A stretch of 64,000 nt of DNA from Berkiella_A sp963976875. GTDB lineage: Bacteria; Pseudomonadota; Gammaproteobacteria; Berkiellales; Berkiellaceae. Positions 1 to 9,800 of this stretch are shown here, one piece after another. Position numbers and translations under genes: made by a program. Positions within the stretch are counted from its first letter, which is position 1. Every line of letters starts with the position of its first letter. The notes under the pieces were generated by a model. It did no database searches and had not been told where the DNA came from. It saw nothing but the letters and a program-made list of their open reading frames with translations. The stretch spans positions 124,001 through 188,000 of the forward strand of contig CAXBML010000003.1 in assembly GCA_963976875.1 (NCBI GenBank), given 5' to 3'.

Positions 1-2124
1 GGAAATGATGATATCCCAACAGACAATTTAACCTCTACGCTGAAAGAAACAGGATTGGCAGAAGGGCATGTATTTGATCGCTCTACACTTGAGATGGTGC
101 GTAACGAATTAGAACGGATGTATTTTGGCCATGGAAAATATTCTGTTAGTGTTGAAACGGTTGTTGTTGAGAAAGATAGGAACAGAGTTGATCTTGAGAT
201 TAACATTATCGAAGGCCAGGCAGCTCGAATAAAAGCAATTAACCTGATTGGTAACCGTCATTTTACCAATAAAGAATTATTAAAAGAATTTAGTCTAGCA
301 GAATCACATTGCTTTAGTTTTGTTTCCAGGGATGATCAGTACGATAAAGAAAAGCTTAGTGCAGATTTGGAAAAGCTTCGAACTTTCTATTTAGATAGAG
401 GGTATTTAAACTTCCAAATGACTTCAACCCAAGTCACAATTACCCCCGACAAGCTAGATATTTATATTACTATTAATATAGAGGAAGGTGCGCCATTTAA
501 AGTCGGTCAGGTTTTAGTGGCTGGAGATGTACCCATTCCTGAATCTGAGATATATAAATTAATTACCATAGAGCCTGGTGAGACTTTCAACCGGACTCAA
601 ATTGCCGATATCGTTGAAAATATTACTGAGCGTTTAGGGCAAGAAGGCTTTGCTAACGCAAATGTCAATCCGGTACCCGATTTGCATGATGAATCCAATA
701 CTGCAGATGTGACTTTCTATATAGAGCCTGGCAGCAGAATGTATGTACGTCGTATTTTATTTGAGGGAAATGCTAAAACAAGAGATGAAGTACTACGTCG
801 CGAATTAGTTCAGATGGAATCTGCTCAGGTAGATACAAGCTTGATTGAAGGTTCAAGAACGCGCCTGAATCGAACCGGGTATTTTAAAGAAGTTAAGGTG
901 GATCTTAAGCCTGTTCCTGGTGTAAGTGATCAAGTTGACATTCTATATACCGTAGAAGAAGCTTCAGCAGGCCAACTTGGTGGTGGTGTTGGTTTTAGTG
1001 ACGTAGATGGCCTGGTATTTAACGCTAATGTATCTAATCGTAACTTCATGGGATCAGGGAATAGTGTCGATTTTAGTTTTAACCATAGTAAAGCGTACAC
1101 TACGTACAACATGGGTTATAACAATCCTTACTACACAATTAATGGCGTGAGTCGTGGATTCTCTTTATTCTATAGTAAGACTGACTTGAGCCGATCAACC
1201 AGTATATCTGATTACACCACAGATGCCGCCGGTGCTAACATGAGCTACAGTTTCCCAACATCTCCTGTTGATCGCATCAGCTTTGGTTATGGTGTGCAAT
1301 CAACTAAATTATCGATGAATAATGAACAGCTTGCACCGCTAGAAATACAACGCTTTATTTTTCCAACCTATATAGATATGAACAATGTCATCATGCCTGG
1401 AATGGATCAGGGACATAAAAGTGATGAAGTAACCATGGCATTTGGTTGGACGCGAAACACATTCGATAGGTATCTCTTCCCAGAAAATGGAATGAGGCAG
1501 TCAGCAAGCTTGTCTTTGTCTGTGCCTGGCTCACATTTACAATATTATAGGCTGACCTATGATATGGCTTATTATAAAAAATTATATAAAGATTTTATTT
1601 TTACCACGACAGGCTTAGCTGGATATGGTGATGGCTTTGGCAAGACAAAAGAGCTGCCTTTTTATAGGAACTTTTTTGCTGGCGGGACTGGTACTGTCCG
1701 AGGATATGATGATAATAGCCTGGGTCCAAAGGATACTAGTGGAAATCCTTTCGGTGGGAACTTGTTAGTTGCCGGGTCAACTGGCATAATCCTCCCTAAT
1801 AGTTTATTTGGCAATATACAGTCCATTCGAGCGCAGATCTTCTTTGACATTGGTCAGGTATATGACTTAAGTAACAAGAAAGATTTAAACGATATGGCGA
1901 AATCTCGTAATCCACATGGTATTAAATATTCTGTGGGTGCGTCGCTGACCTGGATGTCGCCGTTGGCGCCGTTAGTGTTTAGCTATAGCTTTCCACTAAA
2001 TGCGGTTAAACCTGTCGACATTACAGGAAATGAAACAACGGCGGAGCTATTAGATAAAACTGCTATAAATAGAAAGTCAAATAAACGCAAAGAATTCTCA
2101 TTCACTTTTGGTACAGTTTTTTAA
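1..2124 (+). CDS. bamA: Outer membrane protein assembly factor BamA (5' end cut by window)
   Basis: Central component of the BAM complex that folds and inserts beta-barrel proteins into the outer membrane. The reading frame is open from base 1, so the gene begins upstream. The first visible residues (GNDDIPTDNL) align with POTRA2, so roughly 100 residues (signal peptide and POTRA1) are missing. POTRA2 to POTRA5 occupy about visible residues 1-320, followed by a 16-strand barrel domain. The conserved barrel-loop motif GTGTVRGYDD is present near visible residue 566, and the chain ends in Phe, the usual outer-membrane C-terminal signature. It is followed 13 bases later by skp, the standard gammaproteobacterial order. 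Identification is firm. Confidence 0.97.
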   Translation, partial: GNDDIPTDNLTSTLKETGLAEGHVFDRSTLEMVRNELERMYFGHGKYSVSVETVVVEKDRNRVDLEINIIEGQAARIKAINLIGNRHFTNKELLKEFSLAESHCFSFVSRDDQYDKEKLSADLEKLRTFYLDRGYLNFQMTSTQVTITPDKLDIYITINIEEGAPFKVGQVLVAGDVPIPESEIYKLITIEPGETFNRTQIADIVENITERLGQEGFANANVNPVPDLHDESNTADVTFYIEPGSRMYVRRILFEGNAKTRDEVLRRELVQMESAQVDTSLIEGSRTRLNRTGYFKEVKVDLKPVPGVSDQVDILYTVEEASAGQLGGGVGFSDVDGLVFNANVSNRNFMGSGNSVDFSFNHSKAYTTYNMGYNNPYYTINGVSRGFSLFYSKTDLSRSTSISDYTTDAAGANMSYSFPTSPVDRISFGYGVQSTKLSMNNEQLAPLEIQRFIFPTYIDMNNVIMPGMDQGHKSDEVTMAFGWTRNTFDRYLFPENGMRQSASLSLSVPGSHLQYYRLTYDMAYYKKLYKDFIFTTTGLAGYGDGFGKTKELPFYRNFFAGGTGTVRGYDDNSLGPKDTSGNPFGGNLLVAGSTGIILPNSLFGNIQSIRAQIFFDIGQVYDLSNKKDLNDMAKSRNPHGIKYSVGASLTWMSPLAPLVFSYSFPLNAVKPVDITGNETTAELLDKTAINRKSNKRKEFSFTFGTVF

Positions 2125-2137
2125 TAAGGAATATAAA

Positions 2138-2650
2138 ATGAAAAAATTAATGAAATCATTGGGTGTATTCACACTGTTGGTAGCCGTAAGTGCTCCTAGC
2201 GCAGTTTTTGCAAAAGAATTAAAGATTGGTATGGTCGATTATCGCAAAATTATGGCAACATCCGATGAAGCCAAAGCGGTGATGGAAAAAATGCAAAAAG
2301 AGTTTAAACCTAAGCAAGAAAAATTAATCGCATTAGAAAAAGAGTTAAAGGATAAATCAGAGAAGCTACAACGAAATGCAGCCATCATGAGCGATACTGA
2401 AAAATCAAAGCTTGAAAGAGAAGTGATTTCTGCTCAAAGAGATATGCAAAGATTACAAGAAGAATTTAGAGAAGACACGATTGCACGTCAACAAGAAGAA
2501 ACACAGAAATTATTCGAAAAAGTCAGTGGTGTTGTTAAAGACATAGCCGTAAAAGAAAAGTATGACTTAATTTTGCATCAAGATGTGAACATTTATGCAA
2601 CAGACGAAATTAATATCACTGAAAATGTAATTAAGGCTATGAAGGGTTAA
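2138..2650 (+). CDS. skp: Periplasmic chaperone Skp/OmpH
   Basis: Periplasmic holdase chaperone that carries unfolded outer-membrane proteins from Sec to BamA. The ATG at 2138 follows an AAGGA site at 2126-2130. A longer in-frame start inside bamA would precede the signal peptide and is less likely. The 170-residue product has a signal peptide (MKKLMKSLGVFTLLVAVSAP, probable cleavage after VFA), then a short beta segment (LKIGMVDYRKIM). A long charged coiled coil (about residues 40-120) forms the tentacles, and a C-terminal segment (YDLILHQDVNIYATDEI) closes the body. Length and order match the Skp family. It sits between bamA and lpxD as in Escherichia coli. Confidence 0.96.
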   Translation: MKKLMKSLGVFTLLVAVSAPSAVFAKELKIGMVDYRKIMATSDEAKAVMEKMQKEFKPKQEKLIALEKELKDKSEKLQRNAAIMSDTEKSKLEREVISAQRDMQRLQEEFREDTIARQQEETQKLFEKVSGVVKDIAVKEKYDLILHQDVNIYATDEINITENVIKAMKG

Positions 2651-2682
2651 CGGCTCAGCATGATAGGTGTGAGTAATAAAAT

Positions 2683-3771
2683 ATGAGTTCCAAACAAATA
2701 CCAGGTAAGCAATTTGCCACCAAATCTGAGCCTAAAGCCATTGGAGATATATCAATGGCTTTAGGGGTAAAACTGATTGGTGACAAATCTATTCTGGTTG
2801 ACAACGTGGGCACAATTCAAAGTGCCCGCCAGGGTCAAATTGCTTTTTTGGGTAATGATCCTAAATATCGAAAGTATTTAAAAGAGACAAAAGCTTCCTG
2901 CGTTATTATGTCTCAAGATGTTTACGAGCAAGAGAACCCAACACATGTTCCGGTGATCATTGACTCTGACCCACGACAAGCCATCGTAAAAGTGGTGCAT
3001 TTAATCTTTCCGCAATTAAAACTACCTGCAACCCAACATCATTCTGTTATGTTTGGGGAAAATTGTGACGTACATCCTAAAACATTCATTGGTCCTAATG
3101 TGGTGATTGGAAATAATGTCACCATTGGAGAAAATGCAATTGTTCATACTGGGAGTGTGATCGGTGATAATTGTGTGATTGGCGCAAATACTTTATTGAA
3201 TCCCAAAGTCACAATTTATGGCGGAGTTCGTATTGGTGAAGATTGCGTTATTCATAGTGGCGTTGTGATTGGTGCTGATGGGTTTGGCTTTGTTAAGCAA
3301 GGTGAAAGATGGGTTAAAGTGCCACAGATTGGCGGTGTATCTATTGGCCATCGGGTTGAAATTGGCGCAAACACAACCATAGACAGAGGGGCGATTGATG
3401 ACACCATCATAGAAGATGATGTGATTTTAGATAACCTTATCCAAATCGGACATAATGTAAAGATTGGGCAAGGCTCAGCTATTGCTGCATGTACCGGAAT
3501 TGCCGGTAGTTCCGAGATTGGAAAACATTGCTTGATTGGCGGTGCGACGAATATCAATGGGCATTTAAAAATTGCTGATTTTGTGAATATAGTGGGTTGT
3601 TCTAATGTTGGTCGTTCGATTACTAAGCCTGGAGGCGCTTATGCTTCTGGTAATACAGTGACGGATATCAGAACGTGGAAGAAAAACTTGGTGCGATATC
3701 ATCAATTAGATAAAATTGTCGGTCGCGTTAAGCAGCTAGAAGTGGCTTTGCAAGAAAAAGAAGGGGATTGA
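2683..3771 (+). CDS. lpxD: UDP-3-O-(3-hydroxyacyl)glucosamine N-acyltransferase LpxD
   Basis: Third step of lipid A synthesis: transfers a 3-hydroxyacyl chain from ACP to the 2-amino group of UDP-3-O-acyl-glucosamine, in the cytoplasm. The N-terminal uridine-binding domain (about residues 15-105) is followed by a left-handed beta helix of hexapeptide repeats (about 115-310, repeated I-G-x-N-x-x-I pattern). The segment IQIGHNVKIG carries the conserved active-site His. A C-terminal helix (RVKQLEVALQEKEGD) ends the chain. The 362 residues are slightly longer than the E. coli enzyme (341), with extra N-terminal residues. The stop overlaps the region upstream of fabZ, indicating one transcript with the following lpx genes. 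Confidence 0.96.
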   Translation: MSSKQIPGKQFATKSEPKAIGDISMALGVKLIGDKSILVDNVGTIQSARQGQIAFLGNDPKYRKYLKETKASCVIMSQDVYEQENPTHVPVIIDSDPRQAIVKVVHLIFPQLKLPATQHHSVMFGENCDVHPKTFIGPNVVIGNNVTIGENAIVHTGSVIGDNCVIGANTLLNPKVTIYGGVRIGEDCVIHSGVVIGADGFGFVKQGERWVKVPQIGGVSIGHRVEIGANTTIDRGAIDDTIIEDDVILDNLIQIGHNVKIGQGSAIAACTGIAGSSEIGKHCLIGGATNINGHLKIADFVNIVGCSNVGRSITKPGGAYASGNTVTDIRTWKKNLVRYHQLDKIVGRVKQLEVALQEKEGD

Positions 3772-3797
3772 AAGTGGTTGTAGATGGTGAAAAAACG

Positions 3798-4232
3798 ATG
3801 ATGATTCAAGAAATTATAAAATTCTTGCCGCATCGTTACCCGTTTTTATTGGTTGATCGTGTATTAGATTATGATGAGACGACATTAACTGCGATTAAAA
3901 ATATTACCGTAAATGAACCTTGTTTTACTGGTCATTTTCCAGATAATGCTGTTATGCCTGGTGTTTTAATTATCGAAGCATTAGCTCAAGCGGGCGCGAT
4001 TTTAGCTTATATTGTTAAAGAAACAACACCTAAAGATCACCTATGTTATTTAGCATCCCTGGATAATGTGAAATTTAAGCAAATCGTTTTACCTGGCGAT
4101 CAGTTAAAACTAAAACTAGAAATTAAAAACACCAAAGGCAGCTTTTGGAAAGTTCATGGTGAAGCGACTGTGAATGGAAATTTAGCTTGTTCTTTAGATA
4201 TATTGAGTGCAATGAGGAAAATAAATCCGTGA
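3798..4232 (+). CDS. fabZ: 3-hydroxyacyl-[ACP] dehydratase FabZ
   Basis: Dehydrates 3-hydroxyacyl-ACP in fatty acid elongation and shares its substrate pool with LpxA and LpxD. This is a hot-dog fold of about 144 residues with the family motif FLPHRYPFLLVDRV. The active-site region GHFPDNAVMPGVLIIEALAQ contains the catalytic His and Glu. The ATG at 3798 fits the family N-terminus. In-frame TTG (3768, overlapping the lpxD stop) and GTG (3774) starts would add 8-10 residues, and a GGGG stretch before the TTG makes that alternative possible. The TGA stop overlaps the GTG start of lpxA, implying translational coupling. Confidence 0.95.
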   Translation: MMIQEIIKFLPHRYPFLLVDRVLDYDETTLTAIKNITVNEPCFTGHFPDNAVMPGVLIIEALAQAGAILAYIVKETTPKDHLCYLASLDNVKFKQIVLPGDQLKLKLEIKNTKGSFWKVHGEATVNGNLACSLDILSAMRKINP

Positions 4233-4999
4233 TCTCTGACAGAGCATTAATTGATCCTTCTGCAAAGGTTGCAAAGGACGTACATATCGGGGCGTATACC
4301 GTTATTGGACCTGATGTGGAAATAGGCGAAGGATGCTGGATTGGACCCCACGCAGTTGTGAGTGGGCCTACGACTTTAGGCAAAAACAACAAAATTTTTC
4401 AGTTCGCTTCTGTGGGTGAAGCGCCACAAGACAGAAAGTATGATGGCGAAGCAACCCGCTTAGAAGTAGGCGACGGCAATGTATTTCGAGAATTTACCAC
4501 GATATCTCGAGGTACAGTGAAAGGGGGCGGATTAACGAAAATCGGCAATGATAATTTGTTTATGGCATATGTGCATATTGCGCATGATTGCATTATCAAA
4601 GATCATACCACATTTTCTAATAATGCATCGCTAGCGGGCCATGTTACTGTGGGCAGCCATGCTAACTTAGGTGGGTTTGTTGGAGTGCATCAGTTTTGTA
4701 ATATTGGTGAATATTGCTTCTGTGCTGGCGGCAGTATTATCGTAAAAGATGTCATACCCTTTATTACGGTATCAGGTCATCCTGCACAAGCGTATGGCTT
4801 GAACTCTGAAGGTTTGCGTCGTAATGGCTTTACGGCTGATGAAATTTCAATATTAAAACGCGCATATAAAAAATTATATCGCGAAGGACTAAGCTTAGAG
4901 CAGGCGGTGCATGAGATTGAAGAAATGCTTCCCAGCTGTAAACATCTTGCGCCCATGCTGAATATTATCAAGTCCTCACAACGTGGTATAACGCGCTAA
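4229..4999 (+). CDS. lpxA: Acyl-[ACP]-UDP-N-acetylglucosamine O-acyltransferase LpxA
   Basis: First step of lipid A synthesis: 3-O-acylation of UDP-GlcNAc. The start is taken as GTG at 4229, which overlaps the fabZ TGA (GTGA) and has GAGGAA at 4214-4219. The in-frame ATG at 4187 lies deep within fabZ. The product is 256 residues, close to the usual 262. Hexapeptide repeats fill about residues 1-185, and the catalytic His region is MAYVHIAHDCIIKD. The C-terminal helical domain (GFTADEISILKRAYKKLYRE) is typical of LpxA and distinguishes it from LpxD. Confidence 0.96.
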   Translation: MISDRALIDPSAKVAKDVHIGAYTVIGPDVEIGEGCWIGPHAVVSGPTTLGKNNKIFQFASVGEAPQDRKYDGEATRLEVGDGNVFREFTTISRGTVKGGGLTKIGNDNLFMAYVHIAHDCIIKDHTTFSNNASLAGHVTVGSHANLGGFVGVHQFCNIGEYCFCAGGSIIVKDVIPFITVSGHPAQAYGLNSEGLRRNGFTADEISILKRAYKKLYREGLSLEQAVHEIEEMLPSCKHLAPMLNIIKSSQRGITR

Positions 5000-5002
5000 C
5001 AC

Positions 5003-6202
5003 ATGAGTCACCTTGAGCCACTCTCTAGACCAATTTTTGGAATAGTTGCTGGTGAAGCTTCGGGTGACTTGTTAGGTCAAAGTTTAATTAAGCATTTAAA
5101 AAATATTTACCCTCATGCACGCTTCGTGGGTGTGGGGGGCGAAAAGATGATTTCAGAAGGGTTGGAGTCGCTAGATTCTATTGAAACACTATCTGTTATG
5201 GGCTTAATTGAGCCGCTCAAAAAATTACCTCAAATCTTTCGATTGCGCAATAAGCTTGTAAAGTTTTTTAAGGCTAATCGGCCTTTATGTTTTATTGGAA
5301 TTGACGCGCCAGATTTTAATTTGCGTATTGAAAAAACATTTAAAAACATGGGTATCAAAACAGCGCATTTGGTTAGCCCTACATTATGGGCATGGCGTGA
5401 AGGCCGTATTCATGGTATTAAAAAATCCACAGATTTAATGTTACTCATTTTTCCTTTTGAAAAAGAATTCTATGATAAACATAATGTGGCCGCAGCTTAT
5501 ATTGGGCATCCTCTGGCAGATGAAATACCGATGTTTTCAGATAAAGCCCAAGCTCGAAAAGCACTGGGCTTAAGTTTAAAGACGCAATATATCACCTTAA
5601 TGCCAGGTAGTCGCGATGCAGAGTTAAGATACTTGGGAGAACCTTTTTTTGAAGCGGCTGAATGGCTGCGAAAAAAATATCCTAAAATCCGCTTTATTGT
5701 GGCTTGTCTTAATGAGAAAAGAAAACAGCAACTTATTAAGCATTTAAATAATCAATTTAACTTAGATGATTTTCATTTTGTTGTCGGACAAGCCACTCTG
5801 GCAATGCAGGCCAGTGATGTAATCTTGTTGGCTAGTGGGACTGCGGCTTTACAAGCGGCCTTAATTAAGCGTCCTATAGTGGTGGCTTATAAAATGTCTC
5901 ATTTTACGTTTCAGATAGCAAAGAGAGTTGTGAAGGTTAAAAGTATCAGTTTGCCCAATATCATTGCAGGTAGAAAAGTCATCACCGAACTGGTCCAAAA
6001 TGATGCGACGCCTAAAAATATGTGTCAGGCAATCGAGTTATATCTAAATACTCAAGATGAAAGTGAAGCTTTAATCGATGAATTTACGAGACAACATAAA
6101 TTATTGAAATGTGAGGCGGGAGAAAAAGCCGCAAAGGCCATACAGAAGTTTGTCGAGAAACGGGTTAAAGACAACGTCCATTCCTCCGCTGTCCAAAAGT
6201 AA
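5003..6202 (+). CDS. lpxB: Lipid-A-disaccharide synthase LpxB
   Basis: GT19 glycosyltransferase that condenses UDP-2,3-diacylglucosamine with lipid X to form the lipid A disaccharide at the inner membrane. The N-terminus carries the family signature FGIVAGEASGDLLGQSLIKH. GIDAPDFNLRIEK and SPTLWAWREGRI follow, then the C-terminal nucleotide-binding part with LMPGSRDAELRYLGEPFFEA and LASGTAALQAALIKRPIVVAY. At 399 residues it is slightly longer than E. coli LpxB (382), the excess being a C-terminal tail. It starts 3 bases after the lpxA stop, so it is cotranscribed. Confidence 0.96.
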   Translation: MSHLEPLSRPIFGIVAGEASGDLLGQSLIKHLKNIYPHARFVGVGGEKMISEGLESLDSIETLSVMGLIEPLKKLPQIFRLRNKLVKFFKANRPLCFIGIDAPDFNLRIEKTFKNMGIKTAHLVSPTLWAWREGRIHGIKKSTDLMLLIFPFEKEFYDKHNVAAAYIGHPLADEIPMFSDKAQARKALGLSLKTQYITLMPGSRDAELRYLGEPFFEAAEWLRKKYPKIRFIVACLNEKRKQQLIKHLNNQFNLDDFHFVVGQATLAMQASDVILLASGTAALQAALIKRPIVVAYKMSHFTFQIAKRVVKVKSISLPNIIAGRKVITELVQNDATPKNMCQAIELYLNTQDESEALIDEFTRQHKLLKCEAGEKAAKAIQKFVEKRVKDNVHSSAVQK

Positions 6203-6235
6203 AATAAAATAGAAGAAATATAATAGGGATGAGCT

Positions 6236-6799
6236 ATGATCATTGCTGGATCTGATGAAGTGGGTCGAGGGCCTTTGGCCGGACCTGTGGTTGCGGCAGC
6301 CGTAATCTTGCCGGAAAATTATGATTTACCTGGATTAACTGATTCAAAAAAAATATCTGAAAAAAAGCGTGATATTTTATTTGACCTAATAAAAGAACAG
6401 GCAATATCCTGGTGTGTTGCTGAGGCTTCTGTCGAAGAGATAGATCAAATCAATATACTTCAAGCTAGCTTACTTGCAATGAAACGTTCTATTGAAGGTT
6501 TAGCCGTTCAACCAGAAAAAGCTTTAATTGATGGCAATCGTTGCCCTGAATTGTCTATAAAATCACAAGCCATTATTGGTGGTGACTTAACTATCCCAGC
6601 TATTAGTGCGGCTTCTATTCTTGCGAAGGTGACAAGGGATCGTTACATGATAGAATTGGACAAACACTATCCAGGATATGGGCTTGCCTCGCATAAAGGT
6701 TACGGAACTAAATTACATATGCAAGCTATAGCAGAATATGGGTCGCTTCCTATTCATCGAAAGAGTTTTGCGCCGATCAAAAAATTACTTGAAGCTTGA
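6236..6799 (+). CDS. rnhB: Ribonuclease HII
   Basis: Endonuclease that removes RNA of RNA-DNA hybrids and single ribonucleotides misincorporated into DNA. The motif IAGSDEVGRGPLAGPVVAAA at the N-terminus contains the DEVGRG active-site signature. A further acidic residue is in ALIDGNRCPE, and the C-terminal SHKGYGTKLHMQAI is typical of RNase HII. At 187 residues it is the normal size. It follows lpxB and precedes dnaE, the conserved gammaproteobacterial order. Confidence 0.96.
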   Translation: MIIAGSDEVGRGPLAGPVVAAAVILPENYDLPGLTDSKKISEKKRDILFDLIKEQAISWCVAEASVEEIDQINILQASLLAMKRSIEGLAVQPEKALIDGNRCPELSIKSQAIIGGDLTIPAISAASILAKVTRDRYMIELDKHYPGYGLASHKGYGTKLHMQAIAEYGSLPIHRKSFAPIKKLLEA

Positions 6800-6836
6800 A
6801 TACAAAGGCATGATACAAAGTTATGACTAAAAAGCC

Positions 6837-9800
6837 ATGAACAATACTTTTATCCACTTAAATGTGCATTCAGAACTTTCGATTGTCGACAGTATTGTTC
6901 GGCTGGATGCTTTATGCCAAAAAGCGGCGGCGCATCAGATGCCTGCTGTTGCGGTTACTGATGTTTGTAACCTATTTGCGACAGTTAAATTTTTCAGAAA
7001 AGCAATTTCTAAAGGTATTCAGCCTATTATTGGTGCAGAAATTTGGTTAGAGTCTGCAGTCAAAAACTATGACCATAGTAAAATAATTTTTTTATGCCAA
7101 AACGCCGAAGGTTATCATAATTTAACAAAACTCATTAGCCGATGTTATCTTGAAGGTAAACGATTAAAACTGCCCTTAGCAAAATATAAATGGATCCGAG
7201 AATATACAAAAGGTTTGATTGCCATATCCGATCCTGTCAACAGTGACTTTTCCCAATTGATTTTACAGGGTAATCTAGAAAAAGCAGAAAAATGTGTACA
7301 AACGTGGATGAGTTGGTTTGCCGATAGATTTTATATTGGTTTATCTCGTTTTGATAAGAATTTAAGCGCTCAGCTAGAAAAGCCGACTTTGAATATTTGT
7401 GAAAAATTAAATATCCCCATTGTAGCACTGAATAGCGTTGTTTTTGTTGAGCCTACTGAGTATGAAGCACATGAAGCGCGTGTCTGTATTCAAGAAGGCA
7501 CAGTCCTAGAAAACCCAGAAAGAACAACTTACCACAAAGCGCAGTATTTCCAGTCTTCAGAGCAAATGATAGCGCTATTTTCAGACTTGCCGAGTGCGAT
7601 TGAAAATACAGTTCAGATAGCAAAACGTTGTTCCTTTTTCTTGGAATTTGGTGATCCTGCCTTGCCCAGTTTTCCTGTGCCAGAAGGCGATACAGAAGAA
7701 AGCTACATTGAATCTGCCTCTCAAAAAGGCTTAAAAAAGCGCTTGGATATCAAATTTACGGCGAATGACTATTCAGATGATGATAAGCAAAAACTGATTA
7801 AAGAGTACGATGATCGTTTAGCTTTAGAATTAGCTGTTATTAATAAGATGGGATTTCCGGGTTATTTTTTAATTGTATCGGACTTTATTCAATGGGCAAA
7901 ATCAGAAGATATCCCTGTCGGCCCGGGGCGGGGTTCTGGTGCTGGGTCTCTGGTCGCGTATGCCTTGGAAATCACGGATATCGATCCTATAGATTATGAA
8001 CTCCTGTTTGAGCGGTTTTTGAATCCAGAGCGGGTATCCATGCCTGACTTTGATATTGATTTTTGCATGGATAATCGCGATCGCGTAATTGAATATGTTG
8101 CCGATCGATATGGCCGTGATTGCGTTTCCCAGATTGCCACTTTTGGAACAATGGCCGCAAAAGCAGTTATTCGAGATGTGGGTCGAGTACTCAGCCACCC
8201 CTATGGATTTGTTGATCAAATTGCTAAGTTAATCCCCTTTGAAATTGGGATGACACTGACCAAAGCTTTGGAACAAGAGCCAGCACTTCAAGAACGCTAT
8301 GATGATGATGAAGAAGTAAAAGCGCTGATTGATTTGGCGAAACAATTAGAAGGCATTACCCGAAACGTAGGTAAACATGCTGGCGGTGTTGTGATTGCAC
8401 CTTCTAAACTTTCTGATTTTGCTCCGTTATATTGCGAGGAGAATAGCACCCAAGCTGTCACCCAATTTGATAAAGATGATGCGGAAACCGTAGGATTAGT
8501 TAAATTCGATTTCTTGGGCTTGCGGACATTAACGATCATTCATTGGGCGACACAAAATGCCAACCAACAACGGGCTAAAAATAATCAAACACCAATTGAT
8601 ATTAATTTATTACCTATAGATGATGCCAAGACATTTCAGCTTCTCAAAGAGACAAATACAACGGCTGTTTTTCAGTTAGAATCACACGGCATGAAAGAGC
8701 TGATTAAGCGATTAAAGCCAGATCTTTTTGAAGAAATTATTGCGCTGGTGGCTTTATTTAGACCGGGTCCATTGCAGTCTGGTATGGTAGATGATTTCAT
8801 TGAACGTAAGCATGGATTATCTCAAGTTGTTTACCCTCATGAAAAAATTGCCCCTATTTTGAAACCTACCTATGGTGTCATATTATACCAAGAGCAGGTG
8901 ATGCAAATAGCACAGGTGCTTGCGGGTTACTCATTAGGACAAGCGGATCTCTTACGTCGAGCCATGGGTAAGAAAAAAGTTGAAGAGATGGCAGAACAAC
9001 GCGCAGCTTTTGTTTCTGGCTCGGTAGAGCGTGATGTTGATCAAAAAACTGCAGAATCTATCTTTGACTTAATGGAGAAATTTGCGGGTTATGGTTTTAA
9101 TAAGTCACACTCAGCGGCTTATGCCTTGGTGGCTTATCAAACGGCTTGGCTTAAAGCGCATTATCCCTCTTGTTATATGGCGGCTGTATTATCAGCAGAT
9201 TTAAGCCATACGGATAAAATTGTTAAGCTAATAGATGACTGTTTAGAGCATAAAATTAAAGTGATCGCACCCAATATAAACACCTGTGATTATCACTTCA
9301 CTGTTGGTGCAAATAATGAAATTCTGTATGGCTTAGGTGCTATTAAAGGTGCTGGTGAAGCCGCAATAGAAAATATTATAGAAATGCGGTCTGAGGGACC
9401 CTACAAAAATTTATTCGAGCTATGCCAACGTATAGATTTGCGCAAAGTGACCAAACGTGTTTTAGAGCCATTGATTAAAGCGGGTGCCTTTGATAGCTTT
9501 GGTGAAGATCGCGGTATACTCTTGGCGAATTTACTGGATGCAATGAAAGGTGCAGAACAGTTTAAAAAAGATCAAAGTATGGGGCAAGGTGATTTATTTG
9601 GAGCAGTTGAATCTGCTCAGCCTGATTATAAGCGTACGCCTGAAAGCCTATTAACCTCTGGCACAAGGTTAAAATATGAAAAAGAATCCTTGGGCTTATA
9701 CTTTTCTGGTCATCCTATGGAAGAGGTGGCAGACGAGTTAAAAGCCATGGGCACACAAAAGCTTCGCACCATGATGTCAGTCCGAAAAGAACGGAAAGTT